DNA of 64,000 bases from Takifugu bimaculatus. Lineage: Eukaryota; Chordata; Actinopteri; Tetraodontiformes; Tetraodontidae. The position numbers were made by a program, and so were the translations under genes. Below the pieces are notes generated by a model, which was not told where the DNA came from, made no database searches, and worked only from the letters and a program-made list of their open reading frames with translations. The stretch spans positions 7,537,294 through 7,601,293 of the forward strand of contig CP034991.1 in assembly GCA_004026145.2 (NCBI GenBank). The letters run 5' to 3'. This document shows positions 24,233-36,200 of the stretch, piece by piece; position 1 is the first letter of the stretch; each line of letters opens with the position of its first letter.

Positions 24233-26570
24233 CTACGTCTGGGTGTAGCGGATAATCTCACTCAAGTCATAGCCGGTCACTGCAAAGGCATAACCATCGC
24301 CATCGCAGAACTTGGCGCCACAGATCTGCGTGTCCGTCACACACTCGTTGTGCAAATGCGCCACCTAAGAAATGAAAAGACTCTCAGAAGATGCGTTGTT
24401 TTTGTGTGTGATGACCTTTGACCATGTACCTCCACAGTGTTGCTCTCCGGAGTCATCGAGAGGTGCCAGACCCTGACGAGGGAGTCCTCAGCAGCAGACA
24501 GAAGCTAATCCAACATTTCAAATTAAAAACAAAAACACATTTATTTTGCCGTAGACATGAATTAAAATGAAAATGTCAGGATGAGATGGCAGTGAGATCA
24601 CTCACCAGGCCTGAAAAAGGAGCTATGTCCAGGGAGTAAATCCAACGAGCGTGGGCGTTCACTTCCGCGTGCAGAATTCCCGTCACCGCTTCGTAAATGC
24701 GGATCTGGCCGGTGCCGTAACCTGCCACCACCGCACCTTTCCACAGTTTGACAGATGAGCAGCACATGCTGGGAAAATAAGGGAACATGACCATCAGGGA
24801 GGAGAATGGACACGTAATTAGGTTGGTTGGTTTATTAGAATCAACGAGGGTAAATGAGGAAACAAATGAGGCTCGGAAAGAACATTATGTCAGAACAAAT
24901 GATGAAGACAAATTGGAGTAGAAGAGGTCTCTAAGGTTTGTCGTATTTCTGCTGTCACTACACCGCTCTGATCTTACAACCTTCAATCAAAACTGTCACC
25001 AACATACAAATGGACCCTAACCTCGCCAGCAGGGATGCTCACCTAGCCTGAACATCCAATTTATTGCTGTACTTAAGTCTTTACTGCTTTTTAAATGGTC
25101 ATAAAATTACTTCTCAGCTGCAGTTCCACCACGGCCCACTAGAGGGCCGAGGGCCAATCTTTGGGAATCACTGTCAATAAAGATTTTCAATTTTTCTCTC
25201 CTCCAAATCTGGGAGGTGTGATTTAAGTTTTCATTTTGGAGCAGTGTATTACTCTTAACTCAAATGTAGAACTGACTTCTTACTCAGAACCGGGGATCTT
25301 GTTGAGAAGCTGAAATTCTTCTCCAGACTTCCACACACACAAACTGCCACCATCATCTGCACTCACCAGGTCCGCTATACACTCCTAAAGAAAGAGATCA
25401 CACAGGTCGTGCATCCACATCCCGCGTGCACGTGAACTAACCGTGGATACATGCATGACTTGGTACCGTACCTGGCTGCCTGAACACTCCGAAGCCAGAT
25501 CAGTGATGGCCTCTTGGTGTTCCTCCAGGACCTCAGACAGGGTGATGTTACTGCCCTTACCGGGAATGTCAAACACTAAGAGCGCACCAGATGAAACGCC
25601 TGCAAAAACCGACCCAACAAATCTGAGTCTTCCAGCACATTTGGACCCCCCCCCCCCCCAGGTAACAGAGCACTTACCCACACATATATAGTTCTCCCAC
25701 ACTGCTGAGATCCCCCGAGCGAAAACGGCCTGAGCTGAGACAAAGGTCAAATTCTGTGAGCGTTTTTAATCAAATACAGACAAAGGATGGCACAAATATG
25801 CCAAACGGACCCTCAGTTCAGAAGTCAGACTAATATAAGTGTCAACTCCTGAAGATAATCCCTTCTAAACATCACTGAGAAGAATGTTCTGACCTTTCCC
25901 AGAACAAGCGTGCGGATGCTTTTACCCTCGACTTGATGTTATTACAGTTTGCATATGGAGAAAAACCCAAAAATCTCCACCTGTGGGTGTTTCGGGACCG
26001 TCCAGCGCATGCCAGTACACCATGATGGAACCATCAGATTCATACATCTGCAGGAACAGAAGCTTCGTTAACGTTGGTCGGACGCAGCCGGACCTCAGTG
26101 GGACAGGAAGTGGGACAGGAAGTGGGACAGGAACTCACCTGGATGCCCTTCTGAGAGGTCACCACCAACAGATCGCGAGAAGGTAGAACGCAAAACGCCG
26201 CCTGCAACAAGCAGAAAGAGCTTCTGTCACTGAGCATCTAACATTTTACTGCTGCCGCCCAATTTCACAGGGAGGAAAAAGCTTGATGCTTATTTCCAGG
26301 GCGTTCGCTCCCGGAGGCTCCTCGCCTCCGTGTCAGGGCTCTGACCTGCATGATGAGCGACGTGCTTGTGGCAACATTGGGCTCCTTGGACTGCAGCTCC
26401 CGGTGGGAATAGTTGAGGCCGTCCCAGGAGGCGCTCACCATGTTGACCACGTTGGCGTGCACGACCGTGAAGTAGGTGAGGCGACGCGGCGCGATGCGCA
26501 GCACGCCGAGGTTGTTGTACAGCGCCGAAGCGCTGTTTTTGATCTGGATGCTCTTTTCTTTGTGGTACAT
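24233..26570 (-). CDS. wdr54: WD repeat-containing protein 54
   Basis: WDR54 is a cytosolic WD40 beta-propeller protein of incompletely defined function. Nine coding exons were traced on the minus strand, all with GT/AG borders and consistent phase: 26570-26346, 26201-26139, 26047-25981, 25734-25678, 25599-25472, 25384-25284, 24768-24606, 24504-24430 and 24364-24233. The joined product is 336 residues, against 334 in human as I recall. Recognisable blocks include YNNLGVL near the N terminus, VLPSRDLLVVTS, FARGISA, LLVFDIPGKG, VVAGYGTGQIRIYEA, NAHARWIYSLD and the C-terminal ICGAKFCDGDG-FAVTGYDL. The start at 26,570 aligns with the human N terminus. A likely non-coding first exon ends at 26,908; an ATG in it (26,928) would read out of frame through the acceptor I favour, so it may act as an upstream ORF. 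The gene is divergent from the c2orf81 homologue. Confidence 0.93.
25136..25147 (+). promoter_or_regulatory. CTCF-like motif in wdr54 intron
   Basis: CCACTAGAGGGC matches the CTCF core consensus CCA(C/G)(C/T)AG(A/G)(G/T)GGC. The call rests on motif alone. Confidence 0.35.
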
Positions 26571-27711
26571 GTTGCAACAAAAGCCAGTAGAGGATCTGGT
26601 GCCGGGCCAGAGGGATAACGTCAATGGTACAATTTACGTCAGATTAGATCCAGTGAATTTACTTACAATCTACAATCTTTACCGACACTTGAGAGGCTTA
26701 GCCTGCTTGTTATTAGCAGCGAGTTACATGTTAGCAAGATGCTAACACCATCATTACAGCAAATGGTAAAGAGACACGTACATGTTTACTCATATTACAT
26801 AGTAACCACTTGAAAGTAACAAATATAAGATGTTGTTCTACTCGGCCAGTGCATGTAAATGTAACCAAATCTCGCCTTAGCTTAGCTACAGTTAGCATCA
26901 GGTTTACCTCCGCGTCCTCCGCAGCCATAGAGACAACGCCGCCTCGACGTGTTGCGTCATCGTTCGGTGTTCGTTGCTAAGCAACCCCAGACTCTGCACG
27001 CCCCCTTGCAAAGCTAAGTAAGAACCTACGTCGGCCAGTTTAATTAGTCAAATGTTCTTTTTATTTGCTGATTCAAGCACCAGTTAAAAGTGGTATGTTG
27101 CGACTTAATATTGATACAAATATATGTAAATATTGGTAATTTTTAGAAATTGCACGATCCACGTTAATGAAGCTCTCGATTTGAACTCAGTATTGAAACT
27201 GGTGACTAAAATTTAGTCTCAAGGGGGTAAATGAGGTGACTTGACTTCTGATGTAAAACTGATATTTGGTTTACAGGAAGTGGAGTTTGCAGCAGTTATC
27301 ATGCCAGCAAACAATGGAATCAAATACAAAATTAACTTTGTAACATGAACAATAATCTGGTGCGCTTTGGTAGGAACTGCGAACCAATAATGACGGGGCC
27401 AAACTGTTTATTCACCGTCCACAGTGCAGAACATCCACCCATCTTCTGCCTGCCTCCAGCCCTCCCCCGTGACCCTGGGGGCAGGTCGGAGGCTCCACCT
27501 GAGGCGCGGGTCCGAAGATCAAATGATCAAGTGTTGACGTTTGATCTTTAGACAATTAAAGGAGCTTTGATTCAAAGCAACATACACTGTTAGAAATACA
27601 CTTATTTTGGGTATCCTGCCCCCCCTGCCTGATGTACTTTGGATAAGGTCCATTGCATTTTGTGTCACGTTAATTTAAGCGTTCTCTTGTCATTAGCAAA
27701 TCTTACGCAAG
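26571..27711. promoter_or_regulatory. Shared head-to-head upstream region of wdr54 and c2orf81
   Basis: The two genes diverge with about 0.8 kb between the probable first exon of wdr54 (near 26,908-26,945) and the c2orf81 start codon. The arrangement permits a bidirectional promoter. No TATA box was seen for either gene. The same neighbour pair exists in human 2p13, from memory. Confidence 0.4.
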
Positions 27712-29216
27712 ATGCCGCGGTCTTCAAAGAAGCCCGCAGCAGAAAAGCGAGAGCAGAAGTCACCCGGCCGGGTCACCGTGGAGCCGAAGGTTACCGAGGA
27801 GCCCTCGGCCCCCCGTGACTCCGATAATATGCTGTGGAACGATGTGTTGGGCCATGAGGAGGCAGATGAGATCGTAGGAGCACTCAAGGAGGAACTGCAC
27901 GACGTTATGGACGGCTGTTTGAATGCTCGTGCTGAACAACAGGTAGAAGAGGAACGCATATGCTTTCCCCCTCGTTTGAGCTAAATATAAACGTTGCTAA
28001 TTGCTATGTTGGCCTGCAGCTGTCAGCATTCTCAACTTTGTGGGCCAAAAATTACCTCACAGAGATGGTGGAAGGGCACATCCTGTGTTTAGACAGAGGG
28101 GTGGAGCCAGAGGAAGCCTGCAGGTCCGAAGACTCGGAGGCCGTGCCCGTAGCTTCGGATCCCTGGCTGCAAGGATGCCAGGCGGTGGTAAATGCTACCC
28201 CCCAGCAGCAGGCGCCGCCGAAACAGGTGCGCTTTCGGACTTATTTCTGGAAACTTTCAGATCATTTATCCTAATGTGTCTCTCACATAATGCCAGTGTT
28301 TTTTTAAAATTATTATTATTCCTTGCAGGTGACTGACATCACCCCGACTAAAGAACAGAAGCCAAGAAAATCTACAGCCAAGCAGCAGCGTAAGGCTGAC
28401 GTGGAGCTAGCTAGTAGTTCTCCCCAGCAACGCAAAAAAGAAACAAGTCTGAGCAGCGCTGCCAGGAGCAGTCACCCTAAAGTTCTTTACCCACCACTTA
28501 AACTAAAAAAGCAAAAGATGAACTTATCCACCGCGCCCGCGCCAGGTCAGTTGCTGCCCCCGATAGCCGCCGCAGCAGACAGAGAGGACGTAGAGGTCAA
28601 GCGTGAAGACAAGACCCTTTTGGCTCCTGACTCTACAACGGGATCAGTGCGACAGCTCAAGAGCCGCTATCCCATACCAAAACTTGATCCCTCCCTCCTG
28701 CCTCAGCACCAGGTCTTACTCCAGCACATGGTTTCTGATAGCATAGCAGCAAAATGTCAAAAGTCCTCAAGAAGGCCAAGTCAGTTAGCCAAAGAAGAGG
28801 CAGTGAGTAAACATCAAACGGAGATGATGGCTTCTTCTTCTGAGCTTTCAGGGCTCTTTCTGAAGAGAGATGAGCCAGAGCCCAGGCTGAGTAACTTATG
28901 CTCTCCCGCGGTGGAAGGCAGCAGAGACAGAATGCCACCTTCTGGACCTCTGAGACTGGATAACATGAAATTAGCCGAGGGGGTTTCACTCCTGGATCCA
29001 CCGGCAGACGACAGAATGCATTTGCAATCAGATCTTCCTGGTCTGTCGACAGATCTCAAGCCAATCCTGAGCGACGCAGCCGTGCCGCTGTATTCGTTGG
29101 AGCAGGTTATTGCTGGTCCACCTCAGGTCACCTCCGGTTCAGACCCAGAACTGACAAATGTTCCATTTCAGGTAGCATGTTGGATTGAACGCCACACGCT
29201 CATTATCAGAAGTTGA
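27712..29216 (+). CDS. C2orf81 homologue (function unknown)
   Basis: Three coding exons were traced: 27712-27942, 28020-28226 and 28329 onward, with clean GT/AG borders and phase 0 joins. The product is about 427-441 residues; mammalian C2orf81 is longer (about 600). Similarity is clearest in the acidic/hydrophobic N-terminal block (LWNDVLGHEEADEIVG, then DPWLQG) and in short islands (KLDPSLLP, KLAEGVSLLDP). The middle is Lys/Ser-rich and low in order. No catalytic domain is visible. The 3' end is ambiguous: the frame runs to a stop at 29,214-29,216, but an excellent donor (CAG|GTAGCA) at 29,171/29,172 could splice to an acceptor near 29,261, replacing the last 14 residues with about 15 others. 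An AATAAA lies near 29,762. Confidence 0.8.
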
Positions 29217-30209
29217 CTTTTGAAGAATCAGGGACTGAGAGGACACCCCAATATGTTACAGCGTCCAAGTAACAGTCAAAGAGTTACACTGCCATTATTC
29301 AACGTCTGAAGAAACTAGCATCTAACAGCTCGGGTAGAACGTGGTTTTGAGTAACTTTTGATGTTTCTTATTCCGTGTTGGTCTCATACTGGATTTCATT
29401 ACTTATTTATAAAATTATAAAAACTTAATTTTCTATTCTACACTTTTTTTAATGACCTTGCAGACACGGAGTATGGCAACAACAGCTTTTGAACATTTTA
29501 GGAATTCAAATGTCAAAGTCTCCAAGTGGCTAAAAAGGGTTGCAGCAGGGGCAAAAATAAGTGAAAATAAATAGGAAATAAAATAATGGAAATCTTGCAA
29601 ATCATGCTTAACTGATAGCGCAATCAATAAAGAAATTAATTTCTTTCTTAATGAATGTGGTTATTGTAGCTAACATTTTAGTATCTTTATCTTTCTTGTT
29701 GTTTCAACAATTAATTGTTAGTTGGATATACTGCCACCAACAGGACAGAAGTGTGAAGCACAAATAAACCTCTGGTTTTAGGACCTATCGTGACCTTTGA
29801 CCGATCTCACTGATGCTCTCAGGAGTCCTCAGCTGCCCTGACTAGAATCCACAGCAGCAGGCAGAAGTGAAATAAGCATAATTCTGAATCACTTGAACAT
29901 GCCCTATTAGTAGATTATTTGATCCGGAACTTAAAAATAAGCATTGCTAGATCAATATTAAATACTGTTTTGGACTGTATACGCCGGAGTTAGTGCAACC
30001 AACCTTGCTGATTGTGACCCGATGGGTGGTTGTCCAACAGCAATCAAGCCAATCACCGTTGAGCTCCTCCGCTCCTCCACCAATCAAACAAAAGGCATCC
30101 TAGCAAGTTTCACTGCCCCACCAGTGCACATGTGAGCGCACCGATGGCTCTGTGATTATCAAAACTTGGGGGATTTCTGCTTTCTTGTACATCTGAAAGA
30201 TAATCAGAA
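29217..30209. promoter_or_regulatory. c2orf81 3' region and nol6 upstream region with two CCAAT boxes
   Basis: CCAATCA at 30,049-30,055 and CCAAT at 30,080-30,084 lie 130-160 bp upstream of the nol6 start codon, with no TATA box, which suits a housekeeping promoter. The left part is AT-rich 3' flank of c2orf81. Confidence 0.45.
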
Positions 30210-33200
30210 ATGAAGAGGGAACTTACATTTTCTGACGAGTCGGGAGGGGTAAGACTTTCTTATCGATGTTTTTGTTTCTTGGCACATGGTAATGTTATAC
30301 CTGACACGCAACTGTTTCCTTTTACTGCACATATCTCGATTACGTTGCATCTGTTGTTATTTCAATCGAAACGCATACATTTACTATTTAACTGTTTATA
30401 ACGTATCGCGTTTCTACGTCTGCCGGTGTTTTAGCTGCATGTTGTGATGCTTTTCTGCAGAAGCTCCCCGCAAAATTGCTTCAAATGAGCGATGAGGATG
30501 AGGCCAAACGGAGAAAAGCTGAGGAGGCTGCAGGGGAGGAGGCTGTGTATCGCCCCGTTAAGCTGTCCAGAAACGACCTGTACAGGCCACCTACAGCAGA
30601 GGAGCTGAACCAGCTGAAAGAGGCAGAAAGCCTTTTCCACTGCAGTCTGCTCAAAATGCAGGTAGGGCCGCCCGAAAACAACCACTCTGTCTTTGGTCTG
30701 CGCCTCTCAAATGTCTTTATTCTGGCAACAGATGGAAGAGCTGCTCAAAGAGGTGGTCCTGAGTGAGCGCAAAAAGCGGCAAATCGACGCCTTCCTTCAG
30801 ACCGTCACCGAGCTGCTGCGGACGGTGCCGCGCTCGTCCGATGTTGAGGTTGGTGTTTAACCGTGTTGCATTTGAGCCCAGATGCTTTTTTATTTCTGCC
30901 ACCAAAGCAAGAGAAGAAGCTGTGACCGCATGTGTGCTCAGGTGAGCGACCTGTCGTGGCTCTCTGGCGCGGCTCGGGTCCCCTTCCTGCTGGTGCCGAA
31001 GGCGACAAAGGGCAAGTTCCACATGACCCCTCCAGCTTCCATCGATCTCATCGGCAGCTACCCGCTGGGTACATGCACCAAACCGCGCGTCGTGGTGGAT
31101 CTGGCTGTCACGATCCCTGCCGTAAGTCCGCCTTTTGTAGAGCGTGGCGCGATTTGAGGCTATTGTGGTTTTTAGTTTGACAGCTCCTCGAATGTGACGC
31201 TGTTCTGTAGGATGTTCTCCACCCGAAGGACGTTGTAAACCAGAGGTATCCAAGGAAGAGGGCGCTCTACCTCGCTGGCCTGGCCCAGTACTTCGCTTCC
31301 TCCTCTGACATCGGGGCCATGCGTTATTCCTGTCTTCACGGGAACCGACTCCGGCCCGTGTTGCTGCTGACACCTCCAGGTATTTATTCGACATCACATT
31401 TTATTGGGGTTTTTATTTGTTGTTGTGTTTTAAGCACGTTTTAGGTTGAGATATTACTTTAATCATTGCAGGTAAAGATTCAGCCAGCTTCTCCATACGC
31501 ATCCATGCCTGTCCACCTCCTGGATTCTTTAAGCCCAATCGCTTCCACCCTCGGCGTAATAACATTCGGACAGACTGGTACACCGGATTGCAAACCCCCC
31601 TGTCTGGTAAGAGTCTTCTTTTTGAATGAACTTTTAAAGCTTGAAGTGTTTAAAGAGCTCAACCCTTCTGTATTGTTCGTGTGTTTGTTCCAGAGATGAG
31701 CGAACCCCCCACTCCTCTTTACAACAGCTCCATTCTGGGAGATCTGCTCCCCAGGGCCCACCTCCAGTTTCTCTCTGCTGTGAGCTCCCAGTGCTCCGAG
31801 TTTGCCAACGGGGTGGCTTTACTCAAAGTCTGGCTTCGTCAAAGAGAACTTGAGCAGGTTTGAGACTTCTGCTGGCTCGGCGTTGAGGTCGTCCTTTAAA
31901 CGCTGGAGTTCTGACCCTGTTTCCCCTCGCCTCACCTTTGTGACTCATGTCTCATTAGGGCACTGGCTGTTTTAGTGGTTTCTTGGCTTCAATGTTGATG
32001 GCTTATCTGCTGACCACGCACAGAACCAGCAACACCATGTCGGCTTATCAGCTGCTGCGAAACAGCTTAAACTTTCTGGGTAAGAAGATAATATACACGC
32101 GTCTGGCTAGGAAGGTTGAGATATGCGCTTGTTTTCATGCAGCTCTTTCTCTTTCCATGCTGCAGCATCCACAGACCTTACCGTCAACGGAATAAGCCTC
32201 GCCAAAAATCCCGACGCTACAGCTGTGAGTGGTCACAGATCCTGTGCAAGAGGTCCTTGATCCTCCTCCATTTCTTGTAATTGTTTTTTTCCTTGCAGCC
32301 ATCCGTGGCAGAATTCCACAATTCTTTCCAGGTGGTGTTTGTTGACCCTTCAGGACACCTCAACATGTGCGCTGATATGACCGCCTGCACCTACAAACAG
32401 GTGCAACACGAAGCTTCCATATCAATGCAGTTCTGGGACGACCCCACTGTGGATGGTTTCCATAGCCTCCTGATGACCCCCAAACCCATGATAAGGACTA
32501 GTGACCACGTGTTCCAGTAGGGTTCCTCGTGACATCATTCTTAAGAGCTGCCTCAGATGATTGTACCCCAGCTCCTCTGATCTGTGCTGTGCATGTTTGG
32601 GGAACGTACAGGTTGTGTGAGCTGGTGAAGCTCCAGTCCAGCTGTAAGAAACTGAATCTTCTGAGTGAGCTGATGGACCGCAATGGCGACTACGTCCACA
32701 CAATCCTTCCTTACATTCTGTCTTTGCTTCAGCGAGGTCTGGGCCAAAGAATCTCCCTCCTCACTCACTCGCTCTCTCCTGATCCTGAGGTGGGGAAAAT
32801 AGTTGGTTTTTTATTAATGTTCATGCTGGTTTATTGAAATGGTGGCGCGTCCACTCATTTCAGTTAGAAACTAAGGTATGGAAGCAACTGGACTGTTTAC
32901 TTGTTCCATTACAGTGGTCTGTGGAGAGTGAGGCACCAAAATACAAAAGCCAACCTCCACTGTCCTTTGGTCTGCTTTTAAATCCGGAGTTATCGACTTC
33001 TGTCCTAGAGAGAGGCCCACCAGCAGACAGCCCCAAGGTATTCCCCACTTTTCCCCTCTCCTCTGTTTATTTCTGTTGATATTATTGCAGCTGTGCTTCA
33101 ACACAGGAGCATTTTTATAATAGTGTTTGAACAGGTGACATGAAATGCACGCAGGAAGGTTAAATAACCTGCTTGGAAATTTGCTCATTCACCAGTTCGC

Positions 33201-36200
33201 CTCTGTTGTGCTCCCCCACTAGGCGGCCGAGTTTCGGCAGTTTTGGAGTTCGCGCTCCGAGCTGCGCCGCTTCCAGGATGGTGAAATCACCGAGGCCGTG
33301 CTGTGGGACGGGAAAAGCATGACCCAAAAGCGACTGGTTCCCAAGCAGATCGTCACCCATCTGCTCCAGTTGTACGTATTAAGTCACACAACTTCATACT
33401 GGTAATTTAGGGTTTGGGGCATTGACTGAAGTGTGTCACATAAAAGGTCAGATGGGTTTTTTGAGGGGGGGTTTGCACATAACAGCAGCCAAGATGTCAA
33501 GAAACTTGATTTATAGTCTTGAATTTGTTCAGATAAAGTTGCTTTCAGTTTCAAGTCTCAACTGTCAAGTATTTTCAATTCAATTTGCTGTTTGTTCGAT
33601 TTAAAAGGTTCTTTGTATAAAAGTAAATGATGTGCTTTAACTACACCTGTTTGCATGATGTGTCAGTAAAGCTGTTGTAAAAAAATATTAATACTAAAAC
33701 AACACCAAAACGCCAGACATCCTCTGGTTTGTCTTCATTTAACCTTTTTATTTTACTTCCCAATCAAACCAAGAATTGAAAAGTAGTTAATTTTATTAAT
33801 TTTAATGGTATATAATTGTATTAATCGTCACATGTCCCTTAGCATAGACCGAGAAATTCTTATATTTTCATTCCATCATCTAAAATGTTATGACATAAAC
33901 AAACGCTGCTAAGTCTTAAGGTAATAAATCACCACTAATCAGGATAAATATCCTGGCTATGCTGGTAAGTAAACCAAACATAAATTCAAACTCAGAGAAA
34001 TAATTATGCCAGTATGAGACATTTGATGATATGTCAATATAAATGTGACTTTTTTGAATCCTTGTTTTCATACCAAATATATTTACTATTCACTAGGCAT
34101 GTTGATATCCCTGAATCCTGTCTGAGATACACGGGGGCGATGGTTGATGATGTCATCATCTTGGACCCTGAGGTAAAGGAAGCGTACTCAAGTATCTTTT
34201 AGTTTGACATTTAGAATTTGGGGATTTTACATTGTAATATTTTTAAATCCCGAAGTTGCATTTTCCCGTTGTAAACACCAGGAGAGGGCGCTGTCGACAC
34301 CGTGGTTTTTACAACTGATGTTATTTCAGGTGCCCAGTACTGGAGAAGAGGAGAGTTTAGTGGTGGTTCAGTCTTATGATGACCTCAGCAGAAAGTTGTG
34401 GCAGTTAGAAGGTCTGCCCCTCTCCATAACAGCAGTGCAAGGAGCCCACCCCTCACTCAGATACACTCAGGTGCATTTCCAAGGTTTAAAACTTGATATG
34501 TAAATGTGACTTTGTGTTGGTTCCACTCATGCAACTGCTCCTTGCAGGTATTTCCCCCTCAGCCCATGAAGTTGGACTACTCCTTCTTTAACAGAGAGAA
34601 GGTTTCTAGGTCATTGGTGCCAAAGCAAAGTAAACCCTGTCCTGCTTACATCGCCCCCATCACAGGTACAGGCTTCATATTTGAAATGATGTTTATATAT
34701 TTAAAAAAAAAAAACACACATCTCAATTGGCCTCTGAGTAACGTTTGGAACTGCTCTTACAGTCATCTGTCATATGGAGGGGAGTGGGAAATGGCCTCAC
34801 GAGCGCCTCGCCATCCGACACATCAAAGCCGCCTTCCACATCCGCCTTGGAGAGTTACTGAAGAAGCAGCATAATTACACGTGCAGGGCCTGTCCCACAC
34901 ACCTGGATGTCTGGAAGGTAAACCTGTCCCATGTTTGTCCAATAAAGTGGAATTCAACTGTAATCTTCTTTTTTGTCTTTTTCAGGACGGCTTGGTGTTC
35001 CGCATCCAGGTGGCGTATCACCGCGAGCCTCAGGTGCTGCGGGAGAGCGTGAACGCCGAGGGGATGCTGATTGTGAGGGACAATGAAGAGGCTCAGGCTC
35101 TGGAGATGGCCACCAGTCACAAACCTTTACTCACCAGCATGCTGCACGGGTAAACATGTCCTCCGAACACAGAGGAGCAGCTTTGCTCCTCTCGGAATTC
35201 CAAACAGTGGTCGATATTTTCGGCTGTCCTTCACGTCTACTCTACTTTTCAGTGTTTGTCTCTCTCACTTTTGGCCCGTCAGGCTCCAGCAGCAGCACCC
35301 GTGTTTCGGGGCAGTGTGTCGCTTGGCCAAACGCTGGCTGGCCGCTCAGCTCCTGAGCGATGACGTGACGGAGGAAACGGCCGACCTGCTGGTGGCGTCA
35401 CTTTTCCTACACCCTGCCCCCTTCACGCCCCCTAGGTAGCCTTCCCCTCTCCTTTTTAAGTCAACGTTTCCCCTTAAGTCTCCTGACTTTGTGTTTTTAT
35501 ATTTACATCCCTTTGATGGTTCAGTGGGTCACGTGAATGAATTCCTCTGCCTTCCTCAGCTCTCCTCAGGTGGGCTTCCTCCGTTTCCTTCATCTGCTCT
35601 TCTCCTTTGACTGGAGGAACAACCCGCTGATCATTAACCTCAATAACCAGCTTACAGGCAAGCGCACTCACACACAAACACACACACACACACACACCCT
35701 TTTTCCCGCCCTCAAGTCTCCTTGACCTCCCTCTGTATACACACGAAACACAATTTAACAAACATGCTTTCACATCCTGCTCATGTGCACGGCTGTGCAA
35801 AGGCCAATTTGAATTGTTGTCATCCTGTGTGTCACGTGTAGCCGCCGACTACACAGAGATCAAGAACGATTTCATGGCCTCCAGGGAGTCTCTGCCCGTG
35901 ATGTTTATAGCTACGCCTAAAGACAAAAAAGCTTCGATGTGGACCAAACGGGCTCCCAGTATACAGGTCAGTGGGAACTCCGATAAGAGCACACAACTGG
36001 AGCAGCTACACGTTTAATACATTATCACCCACTTTTAAAAAAAACAAACACTTAATACAATAATAAGTACAGTTTTTCAATAGACAAGAAGCAATAAACA
36101 ACATGTTGGGAACCTGCTTAACCACACGAACCAATGCAGAATTACAAACAACGATGTAGAAAGGAGTTGCACGTCCTCGGTGGAGAACAGTCACATAGTT

